A stretch of DNA of 64,000 nt from CAWKPF01 sp963851415. Lineage in GTDB: Bacteria; Acidobacteriota; Thermoanaerobaculia; Multivoradales; Multivoraceae. Below the pieces are notes generated by a model. That model had not been told where the DNA came from. It did not search any database and saw only the letters and a program-made list of their open reading frames with translations. The number at the start of each line of letters is the position of its first letter. Position 1 is the first letter of the stretch. Below, in pieces: positions 43,945 to 52,819 of this stretch. The stretch lies in the NCBI GenBank assembly GCA_963851415.1, contig CAWKPF010000002.1, positions 744,001 through 808,000 of the forward strand, read 5' to 3'. The position numbers and the translations under genes were made by a program.

Positions 43945-45044
43945 GCTCATCCGCGAGAATAGCCGGCGAGGAGGCGCATGCGCGGGCGTTGCGTGGCTGG
44001 GGGATCGACCCCCATCGAGTCTCGATCGAAGCACTGGGAAGTGGGCACATCCATCGGTCGCTGCGGATTCGCGGCCCCGAAGACTCGTCGCCGCTGCCGG
44101 CGATTCTCCAGAGAGTGAACCCCACCGTGTTCGGCGATGCATCCGCGGTCATGGCCAACCTCTCCCTGGTGCTCACCCACCTGCGCGATCGGGCCGAGTC
44201 CCGCGGAGAGAACCTCTCCCGAGTCGTTCCGGCTTTGGTGCCGACTCTCGACGGGAATCTCTGGTACACCGATCCCGAGGGAGTCGCCTGGCGGCTGTTC
44301 CGGGAGATCGAGGGCACGGAAACGCTCTTGGCTCCCGACAGCCCAGAACGCGCCCGCTCTGCGTCTTTCGCCTTCGGTCGCTTCCAGGCCGACCTCGGCG
44401 AGCTTCCTCCCGAGGCTCTGGTCGAAGTGCTGCCCGACTTCCACCACACGCCAAAGCGCTATCGGACATTCGAACACGCACTCGAGGGGGACGTCGTTGG
44501 CCGCGCATCCGGAGCCGCAGCCGAGATCGACTTCGCACTGCGCCACCGCGACCTGGCCTCCACGCTGCTCGATCTGGCTACTCTGGGCGACGTTCCGGTG
44601 CGAGCGGTCCACAACGACGCGAAGATCGCGAACGTCTTGTTCGACCAGTCGAGCGGCGAAGCGCTCTGCGCGATCGACTACGACACGGTCATGCCGGGAG
44701 TCGCCCTCTTCGACTTCGGTGACCTGGTGCGCTCGATGGCGACCCGAGCCAAAGAAGACGAGCCCGATCTGTCCAAGGTGGTGATCGACGGCGAGCTTCT
44801 CACAGCCGTCGTGGACGGGTATCTGCAAGGGGCGAACGGTCTGCTCACCGCCACTGAACGGAACCACCTACTCGAGGGCGCTCTGGTGATCACCCTCGAG
44901 CAGGGAGTGCGCTTCTTGAGCGACTACCTGGCGGGCGATCACTACTATGCGATCGACCGGCCCGAGCACAACCTCGATCGATGCCGTGTCCAGTTCGCCC
45001 TCGTCGAGGCACTCGAGTCGTTCCGGGATGCATTCCCCAGCTGA
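43941..45044 (+). CDS. Aminoglycoside-phosphotransferase-fold kinase, probably a sugar (hexosamine) 1-kinase
   Basis: 367 residues. The GTG at 43941 overlaps the preceding stop; an upstream open stretch of the same frame is a shadow of the MATE and transferase genes. Catalytic loop HNDAKIANVLFD (near 222-233) and metal site IDYDTVMPG (near 244) are intact, with SFAFGRFQADL ahead of it. This is the same layout as N-acetylhexosamine 1-kinase (NahK) type proteins. Together with the upstream nucleotidyltransferase it could salvage free hexosamines to a nucleotide sugar. The assignment to sugar rather than choline or homoserine rests on the neighbour. Confidence 0.78.
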   Translation: MSSSARIAGEEAHARALRGWGIDPHRVSIEALGSGHIHRSLRIRGPEDSSPLPAILQRVNPTVFGDASAVMANLSLVLTHLRDRAESRGENLSRVVPALVPTLDGNLWYTDPEGVAWRLFREIEGTETLLAPDSPERARSASFAFGRFQADLGELPPEALVEVLPDFHHTPKRYRTFEHALEGDVVGRASGAAAEIDFALRHRDLASTLLDLATLGDVPVRAVHNDAKIANVLFDQSSGEALCAIDYDTVMPGVALFDFGDLVRSMATRAKEDEPDLSKVVIDGELLTAVVDGYLQGANGLLTATERNHLLEGALVITLEQGVRFLSDYLAGDHYYAIDRPEHNLDRCRVQFALVEALESFRDAFPS

Positions 45045-45068
45045 CCTCCCCGACTCGCCCGTAGCCGC

Positions 45069-45773
45069 CTAGTCTCCACAAGGGTGCATCGGAGCCATCA
45101 GTGCCGCCAGCGCGGCTTCGTCGGCCGGCGTCCCGGCGAGCACCAGCTCCTCCGGCGGCGCGTTCGGATCCGGGTCGGGGCCGAACCAGGCGGCCAGGCG
45201 ACGCCGCTTGTCGTTGGGGCACTCGATCAGCATGACCGTGGTGATGCCACTGCCGCTGCCCTGGCTCACCGAAACGCTGCCGCGGTGGGAGACCCAGAGA
45301 ATCTCGTCGCCCTCTCGGCTCAGCTCGCCGCGCGCCAACCGCTCGTCGAGATCGAAGTTGATCCCGTTGTCGCTCAAGACCTTGGCACTGTCTTCTCGTC
45401 CCTCGAAGAAGTCGAGCAACTCCTGTTGATTGCCGAGTCGGAGGAAATCGAAGTAGAGGAAGCCCCATTCGTCCCAGCTGTCCACTTCTCCCTCTTCGTC
45501 AGGCTCCTGATCGCTGAGCAGCGCCATCTTCATGATGAAGGGAACCTCGAGAGCGACCATCGAGTGGTAGCCCTCGGGAAGTGAGTCGGCCCCGAGCACG
45601 GCAGCCGCCTTCTCGTCGCGCGCGATCGGGTTCTCCATCATCTCCTCGAGGTTGCGAGCCGCGCCGCGCAGGAACAGGCCTGCCACCACGATCCCCGCCA
45701 CGATCAGTCCGATCGCTCCGACGCAGCCGCATCCCACCCAGACCCAGGGCGACGTTGCTTTGCTCTCAGCCAT
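45069..45773 (-). CDS. Uncharacterised single-span membrane protein
   Basis: 234 residues from ATG at 45771-45773 with GGAGGGAG eleven bases upstream. A hydrophobic helix, VGCGCVGAIGLIVAGIVVAGLFL (about 13-35), crosses the membrane near the N-terminus, leaving a soluble C-terminal part of about 195 residues. That part is acidic and beta-rich, with no family I recognise. The closest impression is of small membrane-bound proteins that share a helix-plus-beta layout in Planctomycetes and Acidobacteriota. Divergent from bolA. Confidence 0.6.
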   Translation of the reverse strand: MAESKATSPWVWVGCGCVGAIGLIVAGIVVAGLFLRGAARNLEEMMENPIARDEKAAAVLGADSLPEGYHSMVALEVPFIMKMALLSDQEPDEEGEVDSWDEWGFLYFDFLRLGNQQELLDFFEGREDSAKVLSDNGINFDLDERLARGELSREGDEILWVSHRGSVSVSQGSGSGITTVMLIECPNDKRRRLAAWFGPDPDPNAPPEELVLAGTPADEAALAALMAPMHPCGD

Positions 45774-45907
45774 CACGAGATCTCCCTCCGCGTGCGATGA
45801 TTCTAGTCTGGTCGGTGCGACTTGTGCGCCAGCCACCGATCACCCCCGTGGTACGGTTTCGAAGGTGTTCTCATTCGGCGAGGGCTCTCGAGAGAAGGAA
45901 GCAAGCG

Positions 45908-46240
45908 ATGTCCAATCCAGTCGAGCAGGCGATCCGCAGCAAGCTCTCCGCAGGCCTGGAGCCCGCGCACCTAGACATCCGCAACGAGAGCTCGATGCAC
46001 AACGTGCCACCGGGATCCGAATCGCATTTCCGAGTGGTCGTGGTCACTGGCCGATTCGACGAGCAGTCTCGAGTGCAGCGTCACCGCACCGTGCACGCGC
46101 TCCTCTCGGAGGAGCTCGATGGCCCGGTCCACGCTCTCGCCATCGAGGCGCACACGCCGCAAGAGTGGGAGGCCCGCTCCGGAGCCATCACCCAGTCGCC
46201 GGCCTGTCTCGGCGGCTCGAAGCACGATCGGGGAGCCTGA
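45908..46240 (+). CDS. bolA: BolA family protein
   Basis: 110 residues from ATG at 45908, with AGAAGGAA upstream. Class II KH-like fold protein; BolA relatives bind [2Fe-2S] glutaredoxins and sometimes DNA. Features: HLDIRNESSMHN with the invariant His, SHFRVVVV, and VQRHRTVHALLSEEL for the helix that carries the conserved His ligand, then VHALAIEAHTPQEW. The last 15 residues are a divergent tail. No glutaredoxin gene is nearby. The next gene (ABC ATPase) is 121 bases on. Confidence 0.9.
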   Translation: MSNPVEQAIRSKLSAGLEPAHLDIRNESSMHNVPPGSESHFRVVVVTGRFDEQSRVQRHRTVHALLSEELDGPVHALAIEAHTPQEWEARSGAITQSPACLGGSKHDRGA

Positions 46241-46301
46241 GGGGAGCGCGATCCCGCACGATCCGCCTTCCGACGGCATGCCGCAGCGTCGAAGGACACC
46301 C

Positions 46302-46328
46302 GTGACAAAGGTCACCCAGGATGGTGAC
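46302..46328 (+). promoter_or_regulatory. Cluster of GTGAC half-sites before the ABC operon
   Basis: GTGAC (46302-46306), GTCAC (46311-46315) and GTGAC (46324-46328): an inverted pair with a four-base spacer and a third half-site, just upstream of the ABC ATPase gene. Suggestive of a repressor operator; the protein that would bind is not known. Confidence 0.35.
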
Positions 46329-46361
46329 ACTCCTCCCTGGCTGTCGGCGGGATCCGAAGTC

Positions 46362-47360
46362 ATGCTCCATGGCATGAACGATACCGATTCGTCCCACTCG
46401 ATCGTCGAACCCACGACCTGGGGTCGTCCCGCCGCTGAGCTGTGCAGAGTGACCAAGCGCTACGGCGAGACCCTGGCCCTCGACCGCGTGGATCTCTCGA
46501 TCCACGGTCCCGGCCTGACCGCCGTGCTGGGACCCAACGGCGCCGGCAAGACCACGGCCATCAAGCTGATGCTCGGCCTCGCTCGCCCGACTACCGGCCA
46601 GACTCGACTCTTCGGTACCGACCCGACGGAGACCGTGGCCCGGCGCAGAACCGGCTGCATGCTACAGACCTCCGGACTGCCCCAGACTCTCCAGGTGCGG
46701 GAGCACATCAGCCTCTTCTCGTCGTACTACCCGCGCCCGCTGCCGCTGGAGCGAGTCATCGAGATGGCGGGCCTGGAAGGACTCGAGCACCGTCGCTTCG
46801 GTGACCTCTCGGGAGGCCAGCAACAGCGGGTCGCCTTCGCTTTGGCACTGTGCGGCGACCCCGACGTCCTGTTCCTCGACGAGCCGACTGTGGGCCTCGA
46901 TGTCGAAGCGCGTCGGGGAGTCTGGCAGCGCATCCGTGAGCTTCGTGAGCTCGGCAAGACACTGCTACTCACCACCCACTACATCGAGGAGGCCGACATG
47001 CTCGCCGACCGTGTCGTGGTGCTCAATCGGGGAAGCGTGATCGCTGACGGGGCTCCCGAGGCGATCAAGGCCCGGGTCGCCTTGCGCCGGATTCGATGCA
47101 GGACTGCGCTGCGACTCTTCGAGCTGAGAGCGCTCGGCGGCGTGCGGCAGGTCGAGCAGGACGGTGAGACGGCACAATTGCTGGTCACCGAGGCGGAACC
47201 GGTGGTCCGCGCCCTGCTCGAGCGCGACCCCGATCTGAGCCATCTCGAAGTCGGCGGAATCGGTCTGGAAGAGGCCTTTCTTCAGCTCACGCGGCCGAAC
47301 CATGGCTCCCCCGAAGCCCTCACCGAGACTCCTCTCGCCAAAGAGAAGGGAGTCGCCTGA
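46362..47360 (+). CDS. ABC transporter ATP-binding protein
   Basis: 332 residues from ATG at 46362 (46374 is a later alternative; upstream frame has no family match). ABC ATPase of the ABC-2 exporter type (CcmA/DrrA group): Walker A GPNGAGKTTAIK, signature LSGGQQQRV, Walker B VLFLDEPTVGLD, and H-loop TTHYIEEAD. A 100-residue C-terminal part follows. The last codon overlaps the start of the permease gene (TGATG). It powers an exporter whose cargo may be a lipid, antibiotic or polysaccharide. Confidence 0.9.
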   Translation: MLHGMNDTDSSHSIVEPTTWGRPAAELCRVTKRYGETLALDRVDLSIHGPGLTAVLGPNGAGKTTAIKLMLGLARPTTGQTRLFGTDPTETVARRRTGCMLQTSGLPQTLQVREHISLFSSYYPRPLPLERVIEMAGLEGLEHRRFGDLSGGQQQRVAFALALCGDPDVLFLDEPTVGLDVEARRGVWQRIRELRELGKTLLLTTHYIEEADMLADRVVVLNRGSVIADGAPEAIKARVALRRIRCRTALRLFELRALGGVRQVEQDGETAQLLVTEAEPVVRALLERDPDLSHLEVGGIGLEEAFLQLTRPNHGSPEALTETPLAKEKGVA

Positions 47361-48139
47361 TGCGAACCGCGACCGCCTCCGAGACACCGAGCCTGTTCGA
47401 CATCTACTGGAAGGAAAGCCGCTACGAGCTGATCAAGCAGCTCCGCATGCCGATGTACGCCATCCCCACGCTGGCGTTCCCGGTCGTGTTCTATTTGCTC
47501 TTCGGAATCCTGCTCAACCCACCCGAGTCCGGCATGGCGACGTACATGCTGGCCACCTATGGCGCCTTCGCGGTCATCGGTACGGCTCTGTTCGGCTTCG
47601 GGGTCGGCTGTGCAATCGAGCGCGGACAGGGATGGATGCTGCTCAAGCGCGCCAGCCCGATGCCTGCCAGCGCCTACTTCGTCGCCAAGATCGTGATGAG
47701 TGTCTTGTTCGGAGCCGTCGCATATGGATTGCTGGTCGCCACCGGCGTGGCGTTCGGCGGAGTCTCCCTGTCCCCGCTCGAGCTGATAAGCCTCGGCGCC
47801 GTCCTACTGGCCGGGGCACTGCCTTTCTGCGCGCTCGGCCTGGTCATCGCCTATCTAGCGGGCCCGAACTCCGCTCCAGCGATCGTCAATCTCATCTACT
47901 TGCCAGTCTCCTTTGCCTCCGGGCTCTGGGTTCCCTACCGCTTCCTCCCCGAGGTCGTACAGAAGATCGCTCACCTACTGCCGCCGTACCACCATGCCCA
48001 GCTGGCGCTGCAAGAGATCGGGATGGGTGAAGGCGAACGACCGCTGATGCACGTCGGAGTGCTCATCGGCTTCACCCTGATCTGCCTCGGCCTGGCCACG
48101 TACCTGTATCTCCACGACGAAGGCAAGACCTATGGATAG
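47360..48139 (+). CDS. ABC-2 type permease
   Basis: 259 residues with six hydrophobic segments, the partner of the upstream ATPase; ATG at 47360 overlaps its stop. Landmarks: ELIKQLRMPMYAIPTLAFPVVFYLLFG for the first helix, GCAIERGQGWMLLKRASPMPA in the cytoplasmic loop, and the late VSFASGLWVPYRFLPEVVQ, typical of ABC-2 membrane proteins. Exported substrate unknown. The gene end is eleven bases before the start of the amidohydrolase, so all belong to one transcript. Confidence 0.88.
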   Translation: MRTATASETPSLFDIYWKESRYELIKQLRMPMYAIPTLAFPVVFYLLFGILLNPPESGMATYMLATYGAFAVIGTALFGFGVGCAIERGQGWMLLKRASPMPASAYFVAKIVMSVLFGAVAYGLLVATGVAFGGVSLSPLELISLGAVLLAGALPFCALGLVIAYLAGPNSAPAIVNLIYLPVSFASGLWVPYRFLPEVVQKIAHLLPPYHHAQLALQEIGMGEGERPLMHVGVLIGFTLICLGLATYLYLHDEGKTYG

Positions 48140-48149
48140 GAGACAGACC

Positions 48150-49937
48150 ATGATGCCTCCCCGATCCGGACCTGCCCGGAACTGGACCGCGACATTGCTG
48201 TGTCTCTGGGCCGTGACGCCCGTTGGCGCTCAGACCGTGATCGAGCACGTCCGACTCTTCGATGGTGAGCGAGTCATCGAGGGCGCTACCGTCGTGTTCG
48301 ACGAGTCGATCCTCTCGGTCGGCACCGAGGACGCCTCCGTTCCGACGGGTGCCACCGTCCTCGACGGTACCGGTCACACCCTGATGCCCGGCTTGATCGA
48401 CAGCCACACCCACACCTGGGGCACGGCTCTGGAACAAGCTCTGAACTACGGCGTCACGACCGTTCTCGACATGTTTACCGACCACGCCTGGGCCGCCTCG
48501 ATGCACGCCGAACAGGTCGCGGGCAAGGCCAACGCGAGGGCGGACCTCTTCTCGGCCGGGACGCTGGTGACCGCCGAGGGAGGACATGGAACGCAGTTCG
48601 GCATTCCGATTCCGACGCTCGATCGAGCCGAGGACGCGGCCGACTTCGTCGCCGCTCGCATCGCCGAGGGCTCGGACTACCTCAAACTCATCTACGAGGA
48701 CGGCGCCACGGTCGGTCGGCCGCTACCGACGCTCGACAGAGCGACACTCGAAGCCGCGATCGAAGCGGCCCACGACCAGGGCAAGCTGGCGGTCGTGCAT
48801 GTGAGCACCCTCGAGAAGGCCCACGAAGCGCTCGCGGGAGGAGCCGACGGACTGGTCCACGTCTTCTACGACCGTGGGATCGACGATCGCTTCGCCGAGC
48901 TCGCGGCACAACGGCATCTCTTCGTGGTACCGACCCTCACCGTGGTCGAAAGCGTCATGGGGGGCGGGGCCGGGAAGGCCCTGCTCGAAGATCCCGGGCT
49001 CGCACCGTTCCTGGCTCCCGATCAGCGAGGGGGACTCGGACAGAGCTTCCCCAGCCGCGAGGCAACCTCCTTCGAGCAGGTCCTGACGACCGTACAGTCT
49101 CTTCGCGAAGCGGGGGTCGCGATCCTCACCGGAAGCGATGCGCCCAATCCCGGAACGGCCTTCGGTATCAGCGTCCACCGCGAGCTCGAGCTCCTGGTGG
49201 AGGCCGGTCTCGAGCCGGTCGACGCACTCGCCGCGGCAACCTCGGCTCCGGCGGACGCCTTCCGGCTGGCGGATCGCGGAAGAGTGACGCCGGGCGCAAA
49301 AGCCGATCTCGTGCTGGTCAAGGGCAATCCGACCGAAGACATCCTGGCGACCCGCGAACTGGTCGGGATCTGGAAGGACGGCGTTCGTCACGAGCGTCGC
49401 GAGTATGGCCAGGCCGACACCAATCCGACCTTCGCCGGGGGCTTGATCAGCGGCTTCGACGATGGCACCCAGAGCAGCGAGCGTGGCTCCGGATGGAACG
49501 CGTCTACCGACCAGATGGCAGGTGGCAAGTCCGTGCTCGAGCTCGAGGCTCGAAGCCCGGGAGCCAACGGCAGCGCCAGCGCCCTGTCCGTCTCCGGGGA
49601 AATCCGAGAGGGCTTCCCCTTCCCCTGGTCGGGACCGATGTTTCTTCCCGGCGCGACACCGATGGCGCCGACCGATGCCTCGACCGCCCAACGGGTCGTC
49701 TTCTGGGCCCGCGCCCCCGAGCCTCGCCCGATTCGCGTGATGGTCTTCGCCGAGAGCCTCGGAATGCGCCCGGCCGAAACGTCGGTCGACGTGGGGACCG
49801 ACTGGCAGCGCTTCGAGGTGCCCTTCGACCGCTTCGGCGGATTCGAGCCGCAGGGCTTCCAGGGGCTTCTCTTCTCCGGCGGACCCGGACGCGGCCCCTT
49901 CGCCTTCGATATCGACGAGGTGAGCCTCGAACCATAG
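48150..49937 (+). CDS. Exported amidohydrolase with C-terminal CIA30-like domain
   Basis: 595 residues; ATG at 48150 chosen because AGGAGA lies six bases upstream (ATG 48132 is the alternative). A signal peptide ends TPVGAQ near 28. Residues about 30-425 are a metal-dependent amidohydrolase of the imidazolonepropionase/prolidase-like type: HxH in LIDSHTHTW, Lys in YLKLIYEDG, His in VVHVST and VHVFYD, and Asp in LTGSDAPNPG. Residues about 450-595 match the CIA30 (NDUFAF1-like) beta-sandwich carbohydrate-binding fold, ending FDIDEVSLEP. It probably hydrolyses amide or lactam bonds outside the membrane. Confidence 0.88.
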   Translation: MMPPRSGPARNWTATLLCLWAVTPVGAQTVIEHVRLFDGERVIEGATVVFDESILSVGTEDASVPTGATVLDGTGHTLMPGLIDSHTHTWGTALEQALNYGVTTVLDMFTDHAWAASMHAEQVAGKANARADLFSAGTLVTAEGGHGTQFGIPIPTLDRAEDAADFVAARIAEGSDYLKLIYEDGATVGRPLPTLDRATLEAAIEAAHDQGKLAVVHVSTLEKAHEALAGGADGLVHVFYDRGIDDRFAELAAQRHLFVVPTLTVVESVMGGGAGKALLEDPGLAPFLAPDQRGGLGQSFPSREATSFEQVLTTVQSLREAGVAILTGSDAPNPGTAFGISVHRELELLVEAGLEPVDALAAATSAPADAFRLADRGRVTPGAKADLVLVKGNPTEDILATRELVGIWKDGVRHERREYGQADTNPTFAGGLISGFDDGTQSSERGSGWNASTDQMAGGKSVLELEARSPGANGSASALSVSGEIREGFPFPWSGPMFLPGATPMAPTDASTAQRVVFWARAPEPRPIRVMVFAESLGMRPAETSVDVGTDWQRFEVPFDRFGGFEPQGFQGLLFSGGPGRGPFAFDIDEVSLEP

Positions 49938-49975
49938 ACTCGCCCCTGAGCCACTCCCTCGAAAGAATCGCGACC

Positions 49976-51154
49976 ATGCCGCTCTCCCGATTTCGTTTTC
50001 GCCTGCTGCCGCGCAACCTCGAGATCGGCTGGGCTCCCTTCGGGTGGTTGATCTGGCTGCTGATCTTCCTGGTCCCGCTTTTCGCGTTCCCCTACTCGAC
50101 CGCCTACCGAGCCGTGGCTCTGGCGGCGACAGCGCTCTTCCTGACCCTCTACTTCGTCGGGTTCTGGGTCGAGCCCCGAACACTGCTCAAGGTCTCGATC
50201 GCCATCGCCGCGATCGGAGCGGCCTTCATCCCCACGCACTCCGGAGCGTCCGTCTTCTTTGTCTACGCGGCCTCCTTCTTCGGCGAAGCACTCTCTCCCA
50301 AACGAGCGCTGCGAGCGCTGGCGATTCTCGTCGGTTTCATCGGCGCGCAAGCCTGGTGGGTCCAACTCCCACCGGACGCATGGATCCCGGCCGTTCTGAT
50401 CTCTCTGGTCATCGGCGGTACCAACATCCACTTTGCGCAGATGCGGCGACGCGGCGCACGCCTCAAGCTCGCACAGGAGGAAGTCGAACAGCTCGCCAAG
50501 CTCGACGAGCGCGAGCGCATCGCCCGAGATCTGCACGATGTGCTCGGACACACTCTCTCGGTGATCACGCTCAAGAGCGAGCTTGCTGCCCGCCTGGCGC
50601 TCAGCGAGCCGGGGCGAGCCGAACGAGAGATGCGCGAGGTCGAGCGCCTCTCCCGGGAGGCAATGAGCGAGGTGAGGCGTACCGTGCGCGGGTACCGCTT
50701 CCAACAGCTCGGAACCGAGCTGGCGAAGGCCCGCGTGGCGCTCGAAGCGGCAGCAGTCGTGGCCGTAGTGGAGACGTCTCCCTACGCGCTGCGTCCCGAC
50801 GAAGAGAGCGTTCTGGCCCTCGCCCTGCGCGAGGCCGTCACCAACGTCGTGCGGCACGCCGAAGCGGATCGCTGCCGCATCCAGATCCGCACGGACACAG
50901 GCGGCGAGCTCACCCTCGAGGTCGCCGACAACGGGTGCGGACTCAAGCCCACCGGGCACCGTAACTTCGCCTCGCACGGGCACGGCCTGACCGGAATGCG
51001 CGAGCGGATCGAAGCGATCGGTGGGCAGCTCGAGATCGAAAACAGTACCGCTTCCCGCAGGAAGGGAACGACGGTGCGCGTCACCCTACCGCCTCGTGCA
51101 ACGAGACCGGGAACCGACCTCGCCGACATGGACCGTCGCGAGGCCGTTCATTGA
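49976..51154 (+). CDS. Sensor histidine kinase, DesK/NarX-like
   Basis: 392 residues from ATG at 49976. Four to five membrane segments (about 18-155) come first, then a coiled region, then HisKA_3 with ERIARDLHDVLGHTLS (phosphorylated His in the RDLHD box) and an HATPase_c domain (NVVRHAEADRC, DNGCGL, GHGLTGMRERIE). The membrane part resembles DesK, the thermosensor-type kinase that watches lipid order. It is followed by its response regulator with a TTGA overlap. Signal not known; a role in stress or export control of the upstream ABC genes is inferred from context. Confidence 0.9.
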   Translation: MPLSRFRFRLLPRNLEIGWAPFGWLIWLLIFLVPLFAFPYSTAYRAVALAATALFLTLYFVGFWVEPRTLLKVSIAIAAIGAAFIPTHSGASVFFVYAASFFGEALSPKRALRALAILVGFIGAQAWWVQLPPDAWIPAVLISLVIGGTNIHFAQMRRRGARLKLAQEEVEQLAKLDERERIARDLHDVLGHTLSVITLKSELAARLALSEPGRAEREMREVERLSREAMSEVRRTVRGYRFQQLGTELAKARVALEAAAVVAVVETSPYALRPDEESVLALALREAVTNVVRHAEADRCRIQIRTDTGGELTLEVADNGCGLKPTGHRNFASHGHGLTGMRERIEAIGGQLEIENSTASRRKGTTVRVTLPPRATRPGTDLADMDRREAVH

Positions 51155-51753
51155 TCCGGATCCTCATTGCCGAGGACCAGGCGTTGGTGCTCGGCGCGCT
51201 GGCCGCGCTACTGGAAACCGAAAAGGATCTCGAGGTGGTCGCTCGAGCCGCCGACGGAGCACAGGCGATCGAGCTCGCCAGGGACCATCGACCCGATGTC
51301 GTTCTCACGGACATCGAGATGCCGCACATGACCGGGCTCGAGTTGGCCAACGCACTCCGCGAGCAGAAGATCGACTGCCGGGTCATCATCGTGACGACCT
51401 TCGCTCGACCTGGCTATCTTCGACGGGCCCTCGAGGCAGGAGCCGCCGGCTACCTCCTGAAGGACTCGCCGGCTGAGCGGCTCGCAGAAGCGATTCGTCG
51501 TGTGCACGCGGGCGGCCGAGCCATCGATCCCGAGCTCGCCGCCGAGGCCTGGACCGAGCCCGACCCGCTCACCGAGAGAGAACGACAGGTCTTGCGTCTC
51601 GCCGGTGAGGGCCTGCCCACCGCGGACATCGCTGGCACGATTCATCTCTCCGAAGGCACGGTGCGCAACTATCTGTCCGAGGCGATCCACAAGCTCGGCG
51701 CCGTCAATCGGGTCGAAGCGGCCCGAATCGCCCGAGAGAAGGGCTGGCTCTAG
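51151..51753 (+). CDS. NarL/FixJ-type response regulator (DesR-like)
   Basis: 200 residues from TTG at 51151, overlapping the kinase stop. Receiver domain 1-118: ED at 8-9, phosphoacceptor Asp in VVLTDIEMP near 53, TT in VTT, Lys in YLLKDSP. A LuxR-type helix-turn-helix occupies the C-terminus (LTERERQVLRLAGEGLPT, then ADIAGTIHLSEGTVRNYLSEAIHKL). The cognate kinase is upstream; the likely target is its own operon or a membrane-lipid gene. Confidence 0.92.
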   Translation: MIRILIAEDQALVLGALAALLETEKDLEVVARAADGAQAIELARDHRPDVVLTDIEMPHMTGLELANALREQKIDCRVIIVTTFARPGYLRRALEAGAAGYLLKDSPAERLAEAIRRVHAGGRAIDPELAAEAWTEPDPLTERERQVLRLAGEGLPTADIAGTIHLSEGTVRNYLSEAIHKLGAVNRVEAARIAREKGWL

Positions 51754-51778
51754 CAGCAGGGAGTCCTGTGCAAGGGCG

Positions 51779-52549
51779 CTAGAGCAGGCCTTCGGACTGC
51801 AGCCGCTTGAGGACCTCGTCAACCAGCTGCCGATAGGCGATGCCTCCGGTCGACCAGCTCTGATAGTCGAGGATCGTGCCGCCGTAGCGAGGGGCTTCCG
51901 CAAGCCGCACGTTGATCGGGATCTCGGTGCGGAACACCGCGCGTCCGTACCTGCGCCGCAGGACCGTCACCATCTCGTCAGTGAGCGCGGTGCGGTGATC
52001 GACCATGGTGAGGAGGATTCCGACCAGCTTGGTGGCCCGACGCATGGTTCCCTTGAGACGCTCGATTCCCTCGAAGAAGCGTGAGAGCGCCTCGGCGGCC
52101 AGTTCCTGAGGAGCGGTCGGAACGATGTATCCGGAGGAAGCGTACAGCGCGAGAGTCGTGAGAATGGAAAGTCCCGGCGGGCTGTCGATCACGACGACAT
52201 CGTACGAGCGCGAAACCGGCCGCAGTGCGTCGGCAAGCAGACGCTCCGGGGCCTTCTTGCGCGCCAGCTCCAGATCGGCTCCCGCGAGCCGAAGGTCCCC
52301 CGGCAACAGATCGAGACGGTCGCGCCCGGTCTCGTACAGGGCGTCGCGAGCCGAGACGCCGTCGAGCAGGACATCGGCGAGCGTGGGGCCTGGCTCGAGA
52401 GAGCTGGCCACCGAGTGGGTCGCCGAGCCCTGGGGATCGAGATCCACGAGCAGAACCCGCAACCCCTTCTCCGCCAGCCCGGCAGCGAGATTGACTGCGG
52501 TGGTGGTCTTTCCGACCCCACCTTTGACATTGACCAGCGACAGAATCAC
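51779..52549 (-). CDS. ParA-family ATPase without a ParB neighbour
   Basis: 256 residues from GTG at 52547-52549. A deviant Walker-box ATPase: KGGVGKTTTAVN (signature Lys and nucleotide loop), VDLDPQG for the switch, and VVIDSPPGL. The structure is complete for a Soj/ParA-type protein. ParB and parS are absent here, so it may be an orphan ParA that positions a protein or pilus machinery rather than a chromosome; MinD-like roles are possible. It faces away from a pseudopilin gene on the other strand. Confidence 0.85.
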   Translation of the reverse strand: MILSLVNVKGGVGKTTTAVNLAAGLAEKGLRVLLVDLDPQGSATHSVASSLEPGPTLADVLLDGVSARDALYETGRDRLDLLPGDLRLAGADLELARKKAPERLLADALRPVSRSYDVVVIDSPPGLSILTTLALYASSGYIVPTAPQELAAEALSRFFEGIERLKGTMRRATKLVGILLTMVDHRTALTDEMVTVLRRRYGRAVFRTEIPINVRLAEAPRYGGTILDYQSWSTGGIAYRQLVDEVLKRLQSEGLL

Positions 52550-52819
52550 GGCGGTCTCCTGAGGTTTGCGTGAGTATACCGACCGTCAGGTCGGGAGAAC
52601 ACCGGCCGGACCCCTTGAAACGATGAGCACGAATTCGTAGAATTCCTAGACTGGGGGTCTCCGACAGACGGGAATCTCAGAGCCTGTGAAGTCCAGATTA
52701 CTCGTGACCCTATGTCTGGCCCGGAGAAGCGATTTCCCCGGCGATTCTTGACCTGGGGTTCGCGGCTCGCTCGAGCGTACAGTAGGCTGAGAATCAGCGA
52801 CAACGGTGACCAAGAGGAG

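Noticed and set aside
45652..46305. Overlapping plus-strand frame through bolA
   Set aside because: The BolA frame has the conserved His residues and its own ribosome site; the other is a shadow.
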